Shown here piece by piece: positions 55,526 through 64,000 of a DNA stretch of 64,000 nucleotides; within the stretch, counting starts at the first letter, position 1; each line of letters begins with the position of its first letter. Location of the stretch: assembly GCF_041860085.1 (NCBI RefSeq), contig NZ_CP124747.1:496001-560000 (forward strand), in the 5' to 3' direction. A program made the position numbers and the translations under genes. This stretch comes from Schlesneria sp. DSM 10557 (GTDB taxonomy: Bacteria > Planctomycetota > Planctomycetia > Planctomycetales > Planctomycetaceae). The notes under the pieces were generated by a model. The model ran no database searches. It was not told the origin of the DNA and worked only from the letters and a program-made list of their open reading frames with translations.

Positions 55526-57178
55526 TCAGGCCGAACCTTCTCGGAGCAAAACCGTTCGAATCGTTCGCAGGATGATGTACAGGTCAAGCCACAGTGACCA
55601 GTTTCGAATGTAGTACATATCCCAGTAGATTCGCATTTCATAGACGCCGCTGTTACGGCAAGTGACTTGCCACATCCCCGTCAGCCCCGGTCGCACTGAG
55701 CAGTAAACGGCGAACTCGCGAGGATAATCGGTAATGTACGAGGCATCGTATTCAGGAGAATCCACGATCGGACGTGGGCCGACCACACTCATTTCTCCGC
55801 AGAGAATGTTCCATAACTGTGGCAACTCGTCGAGACTGGTCGTTCGCAGGAAACGTCCGATCCATGTCACTCGCGGATCATTTTTCAATTTGTGAGTTTC
55901 TTCCCACTCACGACGAAATTCGGGGTTGCTCTGCAGGCACTGCTGCAGCACCTGGTCGGCGTTTGGCACCATTGTCCGGAATTTCCAGGCCTTGAAGTTC
56001 AGTCCTCCACGACCAACGCGCTTCTGACCGTAGAAGATCGGGCCCGGCGAGCTCAAACGAATTGACAGAGCGATAAAGAGAAGAAGTGGGGAGAAGATGA
56101 GGCAGACAGTGCCTGCCACGAAAATATCAACCAGACGCTTCAGGAACAGCGTGGAAGCACAGTGACGTGAACTGGAGAGAAGCAGCCCGCAGGAAGCGCC
56201 AATCGTATGCGTCCGGTCCCACATTCCGCAGTCGAATCCCCCCAGGGAAGAGAGGAGAACCCGGTTGGGAATCGCATGCAGGAACGCATCGACTTCGTTG
56301 TCTTCATTCCAGGGCTGATCTGCAGTGGCAACATTCCGCTTTGCAACCAGAATCCATGTTGCTTTCGATTTTTGGGCACATTCAAGGATGTCGTGCACTG
56401 GCAGGAAAGGAACACCTTTCGAGCCAAGTTCGCTTTCAGCTTCCCAATACTTCGCGGAATCCAGAAGGACCGCCACCGGGCGAAGGCCGCGGTCTTCCGT
56501 CGTACGGAGGCGGTGAAACATTTCTTCTCCGACGGATGCAGAATCTGCATAGACCAGAGCGGGAGCACCCCACCAGTTACAGCGACGGGCAAGTGCTCGC
56601 GCGACGAATCGTGATGTTGGCAGCAGCGGGATTACAAGCAGCAACGTCAGGACTGTCGAAATGATCAAGTAAGGGAACGCACCAGGACGCTGCAAAATTG
56701 CAAAGCCCGCGAAAATAAAGAGTGCGGTTGCGGCGGAGCGGACGAGTTGGCGGAATTCGACGGCACTACTGATGCCCATCGCAGGGTACAAGCCTGCAAG
56801 CTGAGCGATTGGGAAGAGGAGAAGTGATGCGAGCAGCGCCGTTTCGCTGGTCACCATCGAAGCGGGCTGGCCGAAAACTCTCTCAACCAGAGTTGTTGTC
56901 CCGTAGAGCAATACCCAGAGCGTCAGAAAGTCAGCAACAATCAGGGGGATCGACGTCAAGAAGCACTGTACGAGTGAACGACTGGCCAGCATGCGAGAGG
57001 CTTGGGCAGCCGCCGGGCTGACCCGGCAGGATGTCACCAGAGACTCAGCGTGCGTCCGATAGACCCGAGGGAGCCGGACGTAGGGGCGAAGGCTACCTTC
57101 CTTTGCAAATACTTCGGGAGCATGCGGTGGATCGGAAAATACCGGAACAGGATTGACCATTTGCATCGCAGTATCCAT
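55526..57178 (-). CDS. undecaprenyl-phosphate sugar phosphotransferase (WbaP-type, initiating)
   Basis: The 550-residue protein has four to five N-terminal membrane helices, a soluble middle domain with a CoA-binding-like fold ([16 protein letters not shown]), a further membrane helix ([20 protein letters not shown]) and the C-terminal catalytic domain: [70 protein letters not shown], and [11 protein letters not shown]. This is the bacterial sugar transferase family that puts the first sugar phosphate on undecaprenyl phosphate. The type of sugar is not certain. Divergent from the export gene cluster to the right. Confidence 0.93.
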   Translation of the reverse strand: MDTAMQMVNPVPVFSDPPHAPEVFAKEGSLRPYVRLPRVYRTHAESLVTSCRVSPAAAQASRMLASRSLVQCFLTSIPLIVADFLTLWVLLYGTTTLVERVFGQPASMVTSETALLASLLLFPIAQLAGLYPAMGISSAVEFRQLVRSAATALFIFAGFAILQRPGAFPYLIISTVLTLLLVIPLLPTSRFVARALARRCNWWGAPALVYADSASVGEEMFHRLRTTEDRGLRPVAVLLDSAKYWEAESELGSKGVPFLPVHDILECAQKSKATWILVAKRNVATADQPWNEDNEVDAFLHAIPNRVLLSSLGGFDCGMWDRTHTIGASCGLLLSSSRHCASTLFLKRLVDIFVAGTVCLIFSPLLLFIALSIRLSSPGPIFYGQKRVGRGGLNFKAWKFRTMVPNADQVLQQCLQSNPEFRREWEETHKLKNDPRVTWIGRFLRTTSLDELPQLWNILCGEMSVVGPRPIVDSPEYDASYITDYPREFAVYCSVRPGLTGMWQVTCRNSGVYEMRIYWDMYYIRNWSLWLDLYIILRTIRTVLLREGSA

Positions 57179-58622
57179 GGGTAAGAACTTCGTTGGAAGC
57201 CCGAAAAACGTCCTCGTTTTCCTGGCTTGTCCGAATCTCTTATTTAGGCAGCTCGTAATGAGCTTGGGGGCAGGTTTTGTTTAATCGAAATCGTCATACG
57301 CTACCGAATCGGCAAAGTCATTCAATACGCATGAAAACGTAATCTGCATCCACTGCTTGTCTTGAATGAAACCGCAGTGTTGGTTGGGAGAACCACTTTT
57401 TCATTATTCGACCATAAAAATGACCGGAATCTCGAATTCCCAAATTGTTACGCATTCCCGAGGTTCTTCCACAACTTTTGTTGTCATTATCGCGCGGCTT
57501 GCACCGCGTCATATAGACCGCAGGTCGAGAACTAGCGGTGGATCCTCTCTTTTCAACTTTCGTATTGCGCAAAATTAAGGCAATACCTTCTAGGAAAGTG
57601 TTGACCTGAAATTTTCATTAAGCCCTTCAGGCCTCTCCCGCCTCACCAATGTAACAACGACCAGAAGGCTGCACAATTGGGTGGCTTTCGGCTTAACGTA
57701 GATTTCAAATTTCATTGGCCAAAAACTCCCGGTAAAGACTTTTCCTGCTCTTGGATCGATCACATTGAGGCGACGTGTGTACAGTCAAAAGTGCCGATCG
57801 CGTGACTGTTCAGTCGTAGTGTTTTAAATACGAGTACATGTGTGAACTGCCTGCTTCAGGCCTTCCACCAGTCCGACAAATGATTCTCTGGCAATGTTTT
57901 GCGAAAAATGAGGAGCGTCGATGTGGGCAAAATCAGCCGGCAGAGTCGGAGCATAATGCGAGTCACCTCTTAAGACATCCCTGGCGCCGGGTATCAATTG
58001 CTGTCGCGTCCCATTTTCCACGTTGGTGTGATGCAAAATACAGCTCGTCAAGTTCAATTCGGCCCGTCAAGCTGGTTTTGTAAAATTCGACCTGGTGGGG
58101 GCTGAATCTCGTTCCCGCATCAGGTAAGCATATGGCATGCCAGTATCCGTTAGGGGCTTTATGGGGCCAGATCCGATCATTATTCTTGCGAAAATGAAGA
58201 AAAACTGCGCAGCGAGCGCCTGTTTTCAACGCAACTTAAAGTTGCGCGAAGAGCTAGGGTGGGAAGCATAAATCGGGTCTGCTGAGTCGGTCACTTAAAG
58301 AAGATATCCGACCTCGCGCTTCTCGTTGAGTCGCTTCCTGGCACGGTCTTGCAGATGCTGATCCGCGCTTTTGCTTCCACAATTTTGAGGGGCTGCTGTT
58401 ACCTACATTTTGTTCAAATCGGATCCGAGTTGTGTCGTGTGGAAGAATAGGGGGACTGGGTGGAGTCTTTTGGATAGTCTCAAAACTCTGCTGAGGGGGA
58501 TTCTTTCGGAACGATAGACCGTGATGAATTCGCCGATTGTGTCACTTGTTGAGTTTCGTTTGAACGCAATGGTGTCGAAGGCACTGTGCCCGGCGGCCCA
58601 ATCATATCAGGAGGGAAAGTCC
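57179..58622. other. large divergent intergenic region, about 1.4 kb
   Basis: Separates the minus-strand biosynthesis block from the plus-strand export block and must carry both promoters. AT-richer than the genes. At 57824-58229 two overlapping minus-strand frames (88 and 77 codons) read as if one protein had been broken by a frameshift, with stretches such as TGRIELDELYF and DAPHFSQNIARESFVGLVEG; I cannot name a family. No other feature supported. The length suggests a long leader or regulatory region. Confidence 0.4.
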
Positions 58623-59765
58623 ATGAATTTTGGACGTCACGGACGATCACCGATCGTTTTGGCAATGCTGCTCAGCCAGGTTGTCGCGGCCGGATGTGTA
58701 ACGCCACCGCAACAGCGTCTCTTGCAACTGCAGGGGGCCAGCGTTCCGCGGGAACTCGACAAGGTCAATCTACCCGACTACGTCGTCGAGCCGCCAGACA
58801 TCCTGCTTATTCAGGCAATGCATACCCTTCGTTCACCGGACGCGAGACTGATTCCCGGGGATCGCCTTCAGGTTCGACTGAAGAACGGGCTTCCCCTGGA
58901 TCTGCCTGAAGACGACTCCATCAGTCAATCACAGCGGGACGCCGAACTTCAGATCGAGCTGGGGTTCAAAGTTCTCGCAGGTAACTACCGCGTTGAAAGT
59001 AGCGGGGCATTGGACTTCGGGCCGGTTTACGGAAAAGTCCACGTGGCCCAGATGACCGCAGCGGAGGCCGAAGTCGCGATCACCAGACACCTGATCACCA
59101 ACGTGGGGGTCAAATCCCCGGAGTTGTCGGTGGAACTGGTGGACCTCGAGGCTCCACAACCTGTTTCCGGGGAACACCTTGTACGTCCCGACGGACGTGT
59201 GTCCCTCGGGATCTATGGGGAAGTCTACGTGGCCGGAATGACCCTTCCGGAAGTTCGCGCCGCCGTGACACAACAGTTGGCAGAAAACGGGATTCAGGAT
59301 CCCAAAGTGGCAGTTGACGTCTCAACGTATAATAGTAAGACCTACTACATCATCAGTGACGGTGGCGGGTTCGGTGAGCAGGTTGCACGTTTCCAGTACA
59401 CCGGAAATGAGACGGTCCTTGACGCCATTGCACAGATTAATGGTCTGGCCGAAGTCTCGTCCAAGAAAATCTGGATTGCTCGTCCTTCACCATCGGATTC
59501 CTGTGCCGCACAGATCCTGGAAGTCGAGTGGGAAGACATCACAGCGTTGGGGCAGACTGCGACGAACTATCAATTGATGCCGGGTGACCGAATCTATATT
59601 CAGGCCGACCATCTGGTTGCCCTCAACAACAAGATCGAGAAAATCGTCGCTCCTGTTGAACGACTCCTGGGCGTGTCGATCCTCGGGTTCAACGTTGTCC
59701 GAAACTCCAAGGGTGTCTACCCGATCAAGTCGATTGGTGCAGGCGGGGGCGGCGGGAATTTCTGA
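58623..59765 (+). CDS. polysaccharide export lipoprotein (Wza-like, SLBB domain)
   Basis: A 380-residue protein with a lipoprotein signal (PIVLAMLLSQVVAAGC, lipobox VAAGC at about residue 25). It contains two poly_export-type domains (YVVEPPDILLIQAMHTLRSP; YRVESSGALDFGPVYGKVHV), a VRPDGRVSLGIYGEVYVAGM strand set and an SLBB domain (YYIISDGGGFGEQVARFQYT, then VLDAIAQINGLAE). Wza proteins form the outer-membrane channel for exopolysaccharide. The second poly_export part is long. AGGAGG directly precedes the ATG at 58623; the ORF is open for 34 more codons upstream. The following two secreted genes are on the same strand. Confidence 0.93.
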   Translation: MNFGRHGRSPIVLAMLLSQVVAAGCVTPPQQRLLQLQGASVPRELDKVNLPDYVVEPPDILLIQAMHTLRSPDARLIPGDRLQVRLKNGLPLDLPEDDSISQSQRDAELQIELGFKVLAGNYRVESSGALDFGPVYGKVHVAQMTAAEAEVAITRHLITNVGVKSPELSVELVDLEAPQPVSGEHLVRPDGRVSLGIYGEVYVAGMTLPEVRAAVTQQLAENGIQDPKVAVDVSTYNSKTYYIISDGGGFGEQVARFQYTGNETVLDAIAQINGLAEVSSKKIWIARPSPSDSCAAQILEVEWEDITALGQTATNYQLMPGDRIYIQADHLVALNNKIEKIVAPVERLLGVSILGFNVVRNSKGVYPIKSIGAGGGGGNF

Positions 59766-59883
59766 CGAATCCCTCCTTGCGGTGCTGATCCTGATAACAG
59801 GATAGATCTTTCCCACACGGTAAATCCTATCGATAGAATTTACTGGGGCGTTCTGATTCACGTTCGGACAGAGAGGGTAAGTC

Positions 59884-60489
59884 ATGCGAACAATAACTCC
59901 GCTTCGATTGGCGAAATTTTGTGTGCTCTGCATCACAATGAGTTTGATCGAAGTCTCCATTGCCTCGGCACAGCAACCGAAGAACCGGTTTGGTTCTGAA
60001 TTCCGGAACAGGCCTACTGTCAGTCCCTACTTAAGTATTGTTGACAGCGGGGGAGCAGCGAATCTCTTCAATATTGTCAGGCCACGGCAGCAGGCTCAAT
60101 CGCGAGCGAGGGACTTCCGCCGGGAACTGGATTCTGTGGAATCCAACTTCCAGCAAACGCAAAGATCGTCGACTCAGCCTCCGGAATTTTCAGCTCCGAT
60201 CACGACGGGGCGAATGGGACCAACCGGGCACAGTGCAGGGTTTGGTGATCTGGCAGGTTACTTTGGAAACCAGGGCGGTCGCGGGTCGAATGGTGCGAGC
60301 AAGGGTAACGCTGGTACCGGTCGGGCCGGGTTCGGTGGGATGGGAACAGTCGGCTTCGGTGGTGGCGGCAGTGCTGCCTACGGCGGAGGGTACGGGGGTG
60401 GCTATGGGCCCGGTATCTTCGGTGGCGGGGTTTATGGTGGAAATAACGTCTTCGGCGGTGGCTCCCCCTTCATGGGTGGCTTTCGGTGA
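59884..60489 (+). CDS. secreted glycine-rich protein
   Basis: Function not recognised. An N-terminal signal peptide (LAKFCVLCITMSLIEVSIASA) is followed by a short ordered part (residues 30-95, with FRRELDSVESNFQQTQRSS) and then a tail of about 100 residues dominated by Gly, with Ala, Tyr, Phe and Asn, for example GGGYGGGYGPGIFGGGVYGG. The tail ends GGSPFMGGFR. Such tails occur in cell-envelope, adhesive and structural proteins. It is the second gene after the Wza-like lipoprotein (gap 118 bp), which suggests a link with polymer export or attachment at the cell surface. Confidence 0.75.
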   Translation: MRTITPLRLAKFCVLCITMSLIEVSIASAQQPKNRFGSEFRNRPTVSPYLSIVDSGGAANLFNIVRPRQQAQSRARDFRRELDSVESNFQQTQRSSTQPPEFSAPITTGRMGPTGHSAGFGDLAGYFGNQGGRGSNGASKGNAGTGRAGFGGMGTVGFGGGGSAAYGGGYGGGYGPGIFGGGVYGGNNVFGGGSPFMGGFR

Positions 60490-60606
60490 TCTGAGTCAAA
60501 CGGGGGTCACTGCCGTCTGACTCGCCTGGTTGAAGAGAACGAATAGAACGGAAACTGGAATAACTCGCTCGGTTTTCGAATTGAATTTCAGGAAAGGATT
60601 CCTCCT

Positions 60607-61155
60607 GTGGTCACATATTTTCAGGATCAGAGTAGCAGCAGGTTTGCTGGCTGGGCCAAGTGGATGATGTTCGCAGTTCTGATCAGTCTCGCACCGACCG
60701 GACGCGGAATTGCACAAGAAAGCTTCCATCCGTCGGTTGCGACGACGCAACCCTCGATCAATATTCCCTGGTGGCACAGCCTCTACTACAAGCCAAACGG
60801 GATGTCCCGGTACGGTTACGGGTTCGGCAACATGACTCGTAACGTTCAATGGCGACTGCCGATTAATCCCCCCATCAGCAGTCCAAGTTACGGATACTTC
60901 CAGCCTTGTTGGCGACAGGTGCCAACGGTCCGGCGGTGTGTGACTTGTGAAACGTTCCCCTCCAACCGGGAAGTCCCCCACCTCGACAATTCGACATACT
61001 CCAATTCGCTGCCCCCCACCCCGACCATTCCTCCTGCACCTGGAGCATCCGAGACCGATCGATTGCCGAGCCCGCTGCTCGAAGCGCCTGACGAGCCTGA
61101 GTCGGCCGATCCGACTGAAGCTCCCAAAGCATCCGATGACGATGACTTTCGGTAA
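60607..61155 (+). CDS. secreted protein of unknown function, Pro-rich tail
   Basis: A hydrophobic segment at residues about 18-38 (MMFAVLISLAPTGRGIAQE) is a signal peptide or anchor. The mature part begins NIPWWHSLYYKPNGMSRYGY and continues with a Tyr/Gly/Pro-rich region and the cysteines in CWRQVPTVRRCVTCETF, three of which may form disulfides. The C-terminal 60 residues are Pro/Glu/Asp-rich and probably disordered. No family recognised. GTG start at 60607 with an AGGA site before it. It follows the Gly-rich gene by 117 bp on the same strand and probably belongs to the export operon. Confidence 0.65.
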   Translation: MVTYFQDQSSSRFAGWAKWMMFAVLISLAPTGRGIAQESFHPSVATTQPSINIPWWHSLYYKPNGMSRYGYGFGNMTRNVQWRLPINPPISSPSYGYFQPCWRQVPTVRRCVTCETFPSNREVPHLDNSTYSNSLPPTPTIPPAPGASETDRLPSPLLEAPDEPESADPTEAPKASDDDDFR

Positions 61156-61764
61156 TGGGAATGAGAAACGGTCGCATCGTGGTTCAGCATGAATCGCGGC
61201 CGTTCTGTCTCTCCCTTCTCGTGAATGAACAGTGATCAAGCCGTTAAGGGGGAAGGCGAGTTACATCCGTTCTGGGGGGCTGGCTGAAAAGGGTGAATCA
61301 GGTAACGTCGCATTCTAAACCGCGGCGAGGCTTGCTCAACCTGCCCGTGCGACTCCAGAGTTTGTCCGGAGAATGGCCATAAGGAAGGTATGGGGATGGG
61401 TAGAGAGATTCTCAGGTAACCAGATGTCTCATTTCCTCGCCCCGTTTGTCTCAGTCTCCTGTGAATTTTTTGTCACCTCTCGCGAGGAGATCGAAGCAGG
61501 GTGATTGATCTGTGCGAGCCTGGAACTCACGTCTTAAAAAAATGACGCCGCTGCTTGGTGTGGGATGTCAATGTCAGGCCAGGCGCGCGGGGCTGGAAGC
61601 AGACGCCAAAAGGCTTGAGTTTCCATGGATATCCCCGGCCAGAGCCGTTGGGGGGGGAGAACTGGTGGGGGGGGAGAACTGGCAAGAGGTGATCGGTAGT
61701 CTGCAGTTCTGAAAACACTCGGACAAAACCCTCATTGGATGATCGGTAGAAGGCTCGTTCTCGG
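61156..61764. other. intergenic, with a 17-bp duplicated poly-G unit
   Basis: About 610 bp beyond the export operon with no supported ORF. At 61650-61682 the unit GGGGGGGGAGAACTGG occurs twice, separated by one T, giving two 8-base G runs on the plus strand. It is a recent-looking tandem duplication and an unstable tract. Confidence 0.5.
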
Positions 61765-61813
61765 TGGCTTCGTCGACATGGCTCTTTCCGAGCTATGTCG
61801 ACGAAGCCATTTT
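61765..61813 (+). terminator. long hairpin with T run
   Basis: A perfect 15-bp stem TGGCTTCGTCGACAT/ATGTCGACGAAGCCA (61765-61779, 61795-61809) continues past a mismatch into GCT/AGC, and TTTT follows at 61810-61813 on the plus strand. It has the form of a plus-strand terminator, but the nearest plus-strand gene ends 610 bp to the left. It could end an unseen small RNA or be bidirectional for the minus-strand gene at 61935. Confidence 0.6.
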
Positions 61814-61934
61814 GCATTCTGGCTGCCAGATCCGGTGATTGGAAAACGGGACGCCGGGTGGTGGCCGGGGGAATCTCCTGCCGCAGTCGCAGGTGATTCA
61901 AATCGGGGTCTGGCGTGCGGTTTCGTTCCGCGGG

Positions 61935-62330
61935 TCAGGGCCGGGGCGCAAGCCGATAGCAGCCTGTTGTGGAGTCGTACGTCACCCCTTCTGTGTTATA
62001 GAGGCACTGATAGAGAACATTTCTAAAGTTGCTGCTCGACGACTTATAACCGGATGAGAGGATCCGGTCGCTCAGTTGGGCCATCGAGTAGCCCTTCTTG
62101 CATTTCCGGAGAATGGTCAGCACATGTGAGCGAAGCGATTTGCCATTCCGCAGACGCCTGCGATGGACGGTCCGACCGGTACCCATGACTTTGACCAGTT
62201 CGCGATCGATTTCATCGAGTTGTTTCTGAAGTTCGTTTCGACGCTTCGCTAATTCGATTGCCCTGACTTTGCGATTTTCCAACATTGCTTCGAGCTCTGA
62301 AACCGTCATCACGCCTGCTGCTTTATCCAT
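61935..62330 (-). CDS. small winged-helix-like protein with coiled coil
   Basis: About 131 residues. Residues 8-52 are a charged coiled coil (VSELEAMLENRKVRAIELAK, KRRNELQKQLDEIDRELVKV). A basic hinge RRRLRNGKSLRSH leads into a C-terminal domain, LRKCKKGYSMAQLSDRILSS, then GYKSSSSNFRNVLYQCLYN and a closing strand GVTYDSTTGCYRLAP, which looks like the small winged-helix domain recurring in planctomycetes. DNA binding is inferred from charge and shape. The ATG at 62330 has AGGAG ten bases before it; the 24 codons upstream look noncoding. Confidence 0.65.
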   Translation of the reverse strand: MDKAAGVMTVSELEAMLENRKVRAIELAKRRNELQKQLDEIDRELVKVMGTGRTVHRRRLRNGKSLRSHVLTILRKCKKGYSMAQLSDRILSSGYKSSSSNFRNVLYQCLYNTEGVTYDSTTGCYRLAPRP

Positions 62331-62735
62331 GGACTTTTGACTCCTGGGCGCTTCGGATGATAGGGAATCGTACCACGGCTGAATCCGGAACGGGGGTGGC
62401 ACAATCAGGAACGAATTGAGAGTTGGTGTGTAGAACTTTTACCTCAAAACCGGACGGATTCCAATTATCCACGTTTCCGCTCGCGGGGCATGGAATTTCT
62501 TATTCTGTTCAAACGAAGGCCCCGGGGGCAAGTCGTACGCCTTCGAACGGATCACGCGAGCCTCAATGCACTTCTGACTTATCCGCGCTGAAGGATGCCT
62601 CTTGTCGCGATTTTGAGGTTCGGCTAGGATTCGAATGGATGGGTGCGGGCCAGCTACGCTGCGAGAACGGAATGCTCCAGCCGCGTCCAACACGTTCAAC
62701 GGTTTCGAAAATCCTCGACCAAGCGGACATCTCTT
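62331..62735. other. divergent intergenic region, about 400 bp
   Basis: Between the minus-strand winged-helix gene and the plus-strand protease gene. Both promoters must be here. Overlapping short ORFs on both strands are not supported. Confidence 0.35.
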
Positions 62736-64000
62736 ATGAAGCACTACGTCCCTTCGCGTACCGTCGGAATCATCACGGTCGGCGCCGTCTTGCTCGTTGC
62801 TACGACCATATTCGCTCAGCAGTTCGGCGGAGCTCAGGGTCAAGAGCAGGCAACAGTCAAGCTCGTCTCAGAAATGATTTCCAAGCATCACATTTCACAG
62901 AAAGGGCTTGATGACAAGATTTCTGAGATGGTGCTCAAAAGATTCGTCAAAGAACTGGATGGCCAGAAGCTCTACTTCCTGCAAGCCGATATCGACAATT
63001 TCTCCCGTTACCGCGACCAGCTTGACGATCTGCTGAAGGTGGGGCAGATCAACTTCGCTCATGAAGTTTTCAAGCTCTATCTGCAGCGGCTGGACGAGAG
63101 GGTCGAAGTGGCTCACTCGATGATCAACGCCTCGCACGACTTCACGATTGATGAGTCGATGATTATTGACGGCGAACTGTTGAACTGGGCTGCGGACACG
63201 AAGGAACTCAACGAACGATGGCGCAAGCGAGTGAAGTATGAACTGCTCTCGATGCAGTTAGACAAAGTCACTCCCGAAGAAGCTCGTAAGCGCCTTCACA
63301 AGCGATACGACACGTTGAAGCGAAACGCTCACGACACCGAGGACGCTGAAGTTCTGGAAATGTTCCTCTCGTCCGTCGCTCATTGCTTCGACCCTCACTC
63401 AAGTTACATGTCACCTCAAACCGTCGAAGATTTTCAGATAATGATGCGGCTCAGCCTGCAGGGGATCGGGGCGGCTCTTCGTTCGGAAGATGGGATGACC
63501 ACCGTTGCGTCGATCGTTCCCGGCGGTGCTGCTGAAAAAGATGGCCGTCTGAAAGTCGGCGACAAGATCATCGGTGTCGGCCAGGAAGATGGTGACTTCC
63601 AGGACGTTGTCGAGATGAAGCTCAATCGAGTCGTCCGACTGATCCGTGGTGAGCGTGGTACGAAGGTGCGACTCAAGGTTCTGCGAGACGCCGGGCCAAC
63701 GGAAACGATTGAGCTCGTCCGTCAGACAATCGAATTGAAGGCATCGGAAGTAAAAGGCGAGATTATTCAGACGGGTGAGCGACTCAGCAGCGGTCAGAAG
63801 ATGAAGATCGGTGTCATTAACATCCCGTCGTTCTACCGCGACTTCAGTGGTGCTCAGCAGGGTAAGGATGACTTTAAGAGCACCGCTCGCGACGTTGAGA
63901 AAGTGCTTGACGATTTCCGCAGCCAGGGTGGTGTGGATGCTGTTGTTGTCGATTTGCGGATGAACGGTGGCGGTGCACTGAGCGAAGCCATCGAAGTCAC
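62736..64000 (+). CDS. tail-specific (Prc/CtpA-type, S41) protease, 3' truncated by the window
   Basis: The frame is open from the ATG at 62736 through the last base. An export signal (VGIITVGAVLLVATTIFAQQ) is followed by the helical N-terminal domain of Prc (KHHISQKGLDDKISEMVLKR, LYFLQADIDNF), a region with FLSSVAHCFDPHSSYMSPQT, a PDZ domain (about residues 235-320: LSLQGIGAALRSEDGMTTVA, VPGGAAEKDGRLKVGDKIIG) and the start of the S41 core (IGVINIPSFYRDF, VVVDLRMNGGGALSEAIEV). The catalytic Ser-Lys region falls after the window. Prc cleaves C-terminal ends of periplasmic proteins, including ones in wall synthesis. Confidence 0.92.
   Translation, partial: MKHYVPSRTVGIITVGAVLLVATTIFAQQFGGAQGQEQATVKLVSEMISKHHISQKGLDDKISEMVLKRFVKELDGQKLYFLQADIDNFSRYRDQLDDLLKVGQINFAHEVFKLYLQRLDERVEVAHSMINASHDFTIDESMIIDGELLNWAADTKELNERWRKRVKYELLSMQLDKVTPEEARKRLHKRYDTLKRNAHDTEDAEVLEMFLSSVAHCFDPHSSYMSPQTVEDFQIMMRLSLQGIGAALRSEDGMTTVASIVPGGAAEKDGRLKVGDKIIGVGQEDGDFQDVVEMKLNRVVRLIRGERGTKVRLKVLRDAGPTETIELVRQTIELKASEVKGEIIQTGERLSSGQKMKIGVINIPSFYRDFSGAQQGKDDFKSTARDVEKVLDDFRSQGGVDAVVVDLRMNGGGALSEAIEV

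Noticed and set aside
57963..58229. Transposase remnant
   Set aside because: A short DEL-containing stretch recalled an IS transposase, but there are no terminal inverted repeats, no target duplication and no second catalytic motif, so it is kept only as a possible broken ORF.
41820..61155. Reading the polysaccharide locus as recently acquired
   Set aside because: No integrase, tRNA-linked attachment site or transposon borders the locus, and I see no sharp shift in base composition by eye.

Overview
The window looks like a chromosomal segment of a planctomycete (Planctomycetota, Planctomycetaceae-like). The strongest markers are a DUF1592/DUF1587-type cytochrome-like protein paired with a DUF1552 Tat-exported partner (37.6-41.3 kb), a secreted double DUF1080 protein, an OprB-type porin, an ECF42 sigma factor with DGPF-family partners, and several small Cys-rich or helix-turn-helix proteins of a kind familiar from that phylum. 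Base composition looks moderate (mid-50s %GC by eye) and fairly even. I saw no rRNA, no CRISPR array and no intact insertion sequence. One tRNA gene is present.

Layout. 0-9.3 kb: a TPR protein, a His/Cys-tailed protein, an alkyltransferase-like protein, a YjhG/YagF-type sugar-acid dehydratase whose stop overlaps the start of polA, and the DUF1080 protein. 9.4-16.2 kb: a haem-site histidine kinase, a SpoIIAA-like protein, the porin, tRNA-Ser(UGA), and small regulator-like proteins. 16.6-25.9 kb: an MFS transporter, a coiled-coil membrane protein followed by a rhomboid that lacks its catalytic residues, an SMP-30/RidA pair, a BFD-like [2Fe-2S] protein, a YfcE-like phosphoesterase and a two-gene transketolase. 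26.0-31.1 kb: a tandem GNAT protein, the ECF42 sigma factor with three DGPF proteins (one fused to a GyrI-like domain), and a SRPBCC protein. 31.1-33.3 kb: a P-loop plus deaminase protein resembling the anti-phage dCTP deaminase (AvcD-like) family; its leader carries five TTCGGGG repeats and upstream lie two very small Cys-rich genes. 33.7-41.3 kb: citrate synthase, a PAS-GAF-receiver protein and the DUF1592/DUF1552 pair.

41.8-61.2 kb is an exopolysaccharide locus of Wzx/Wzy type. On the minus strand are rmlB, rmlA, a GT4, a GDP-mannose dehydrogenase, a GT2, a hexapeptide acetyltransferase, a second GT2, a Wzy-like polymerase, a Wzx-like flippase, gmd and a WbaP-like initiating transferase. 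Divergently, on the plus strand, are a Wza-like export lipoprotein and two secreted proteins of unknown function, one very Gly-rich. Together they could start a lipid-linked repeat unit, supply GDP-mannuronate and two 4-keto-6-deoxy sugars, flip and polymerise the unit and export it. rmlC, rmlD, fcl and a Wzc co-polymerase are not in the window.

The window ends inside a tail-specific (Prc/CtpA-type) protease, cut before its catalytic serine. Best leads for undescribed biology: the dCTP-deaminase-like locus with its G-quadruplex-type leader, the ECF42/DGPF cluster, the pseudo-rhomboid pair, and the secreted pair behind the Wza-like gene. All functions are read from motifs and remembered family features; no database search was run.
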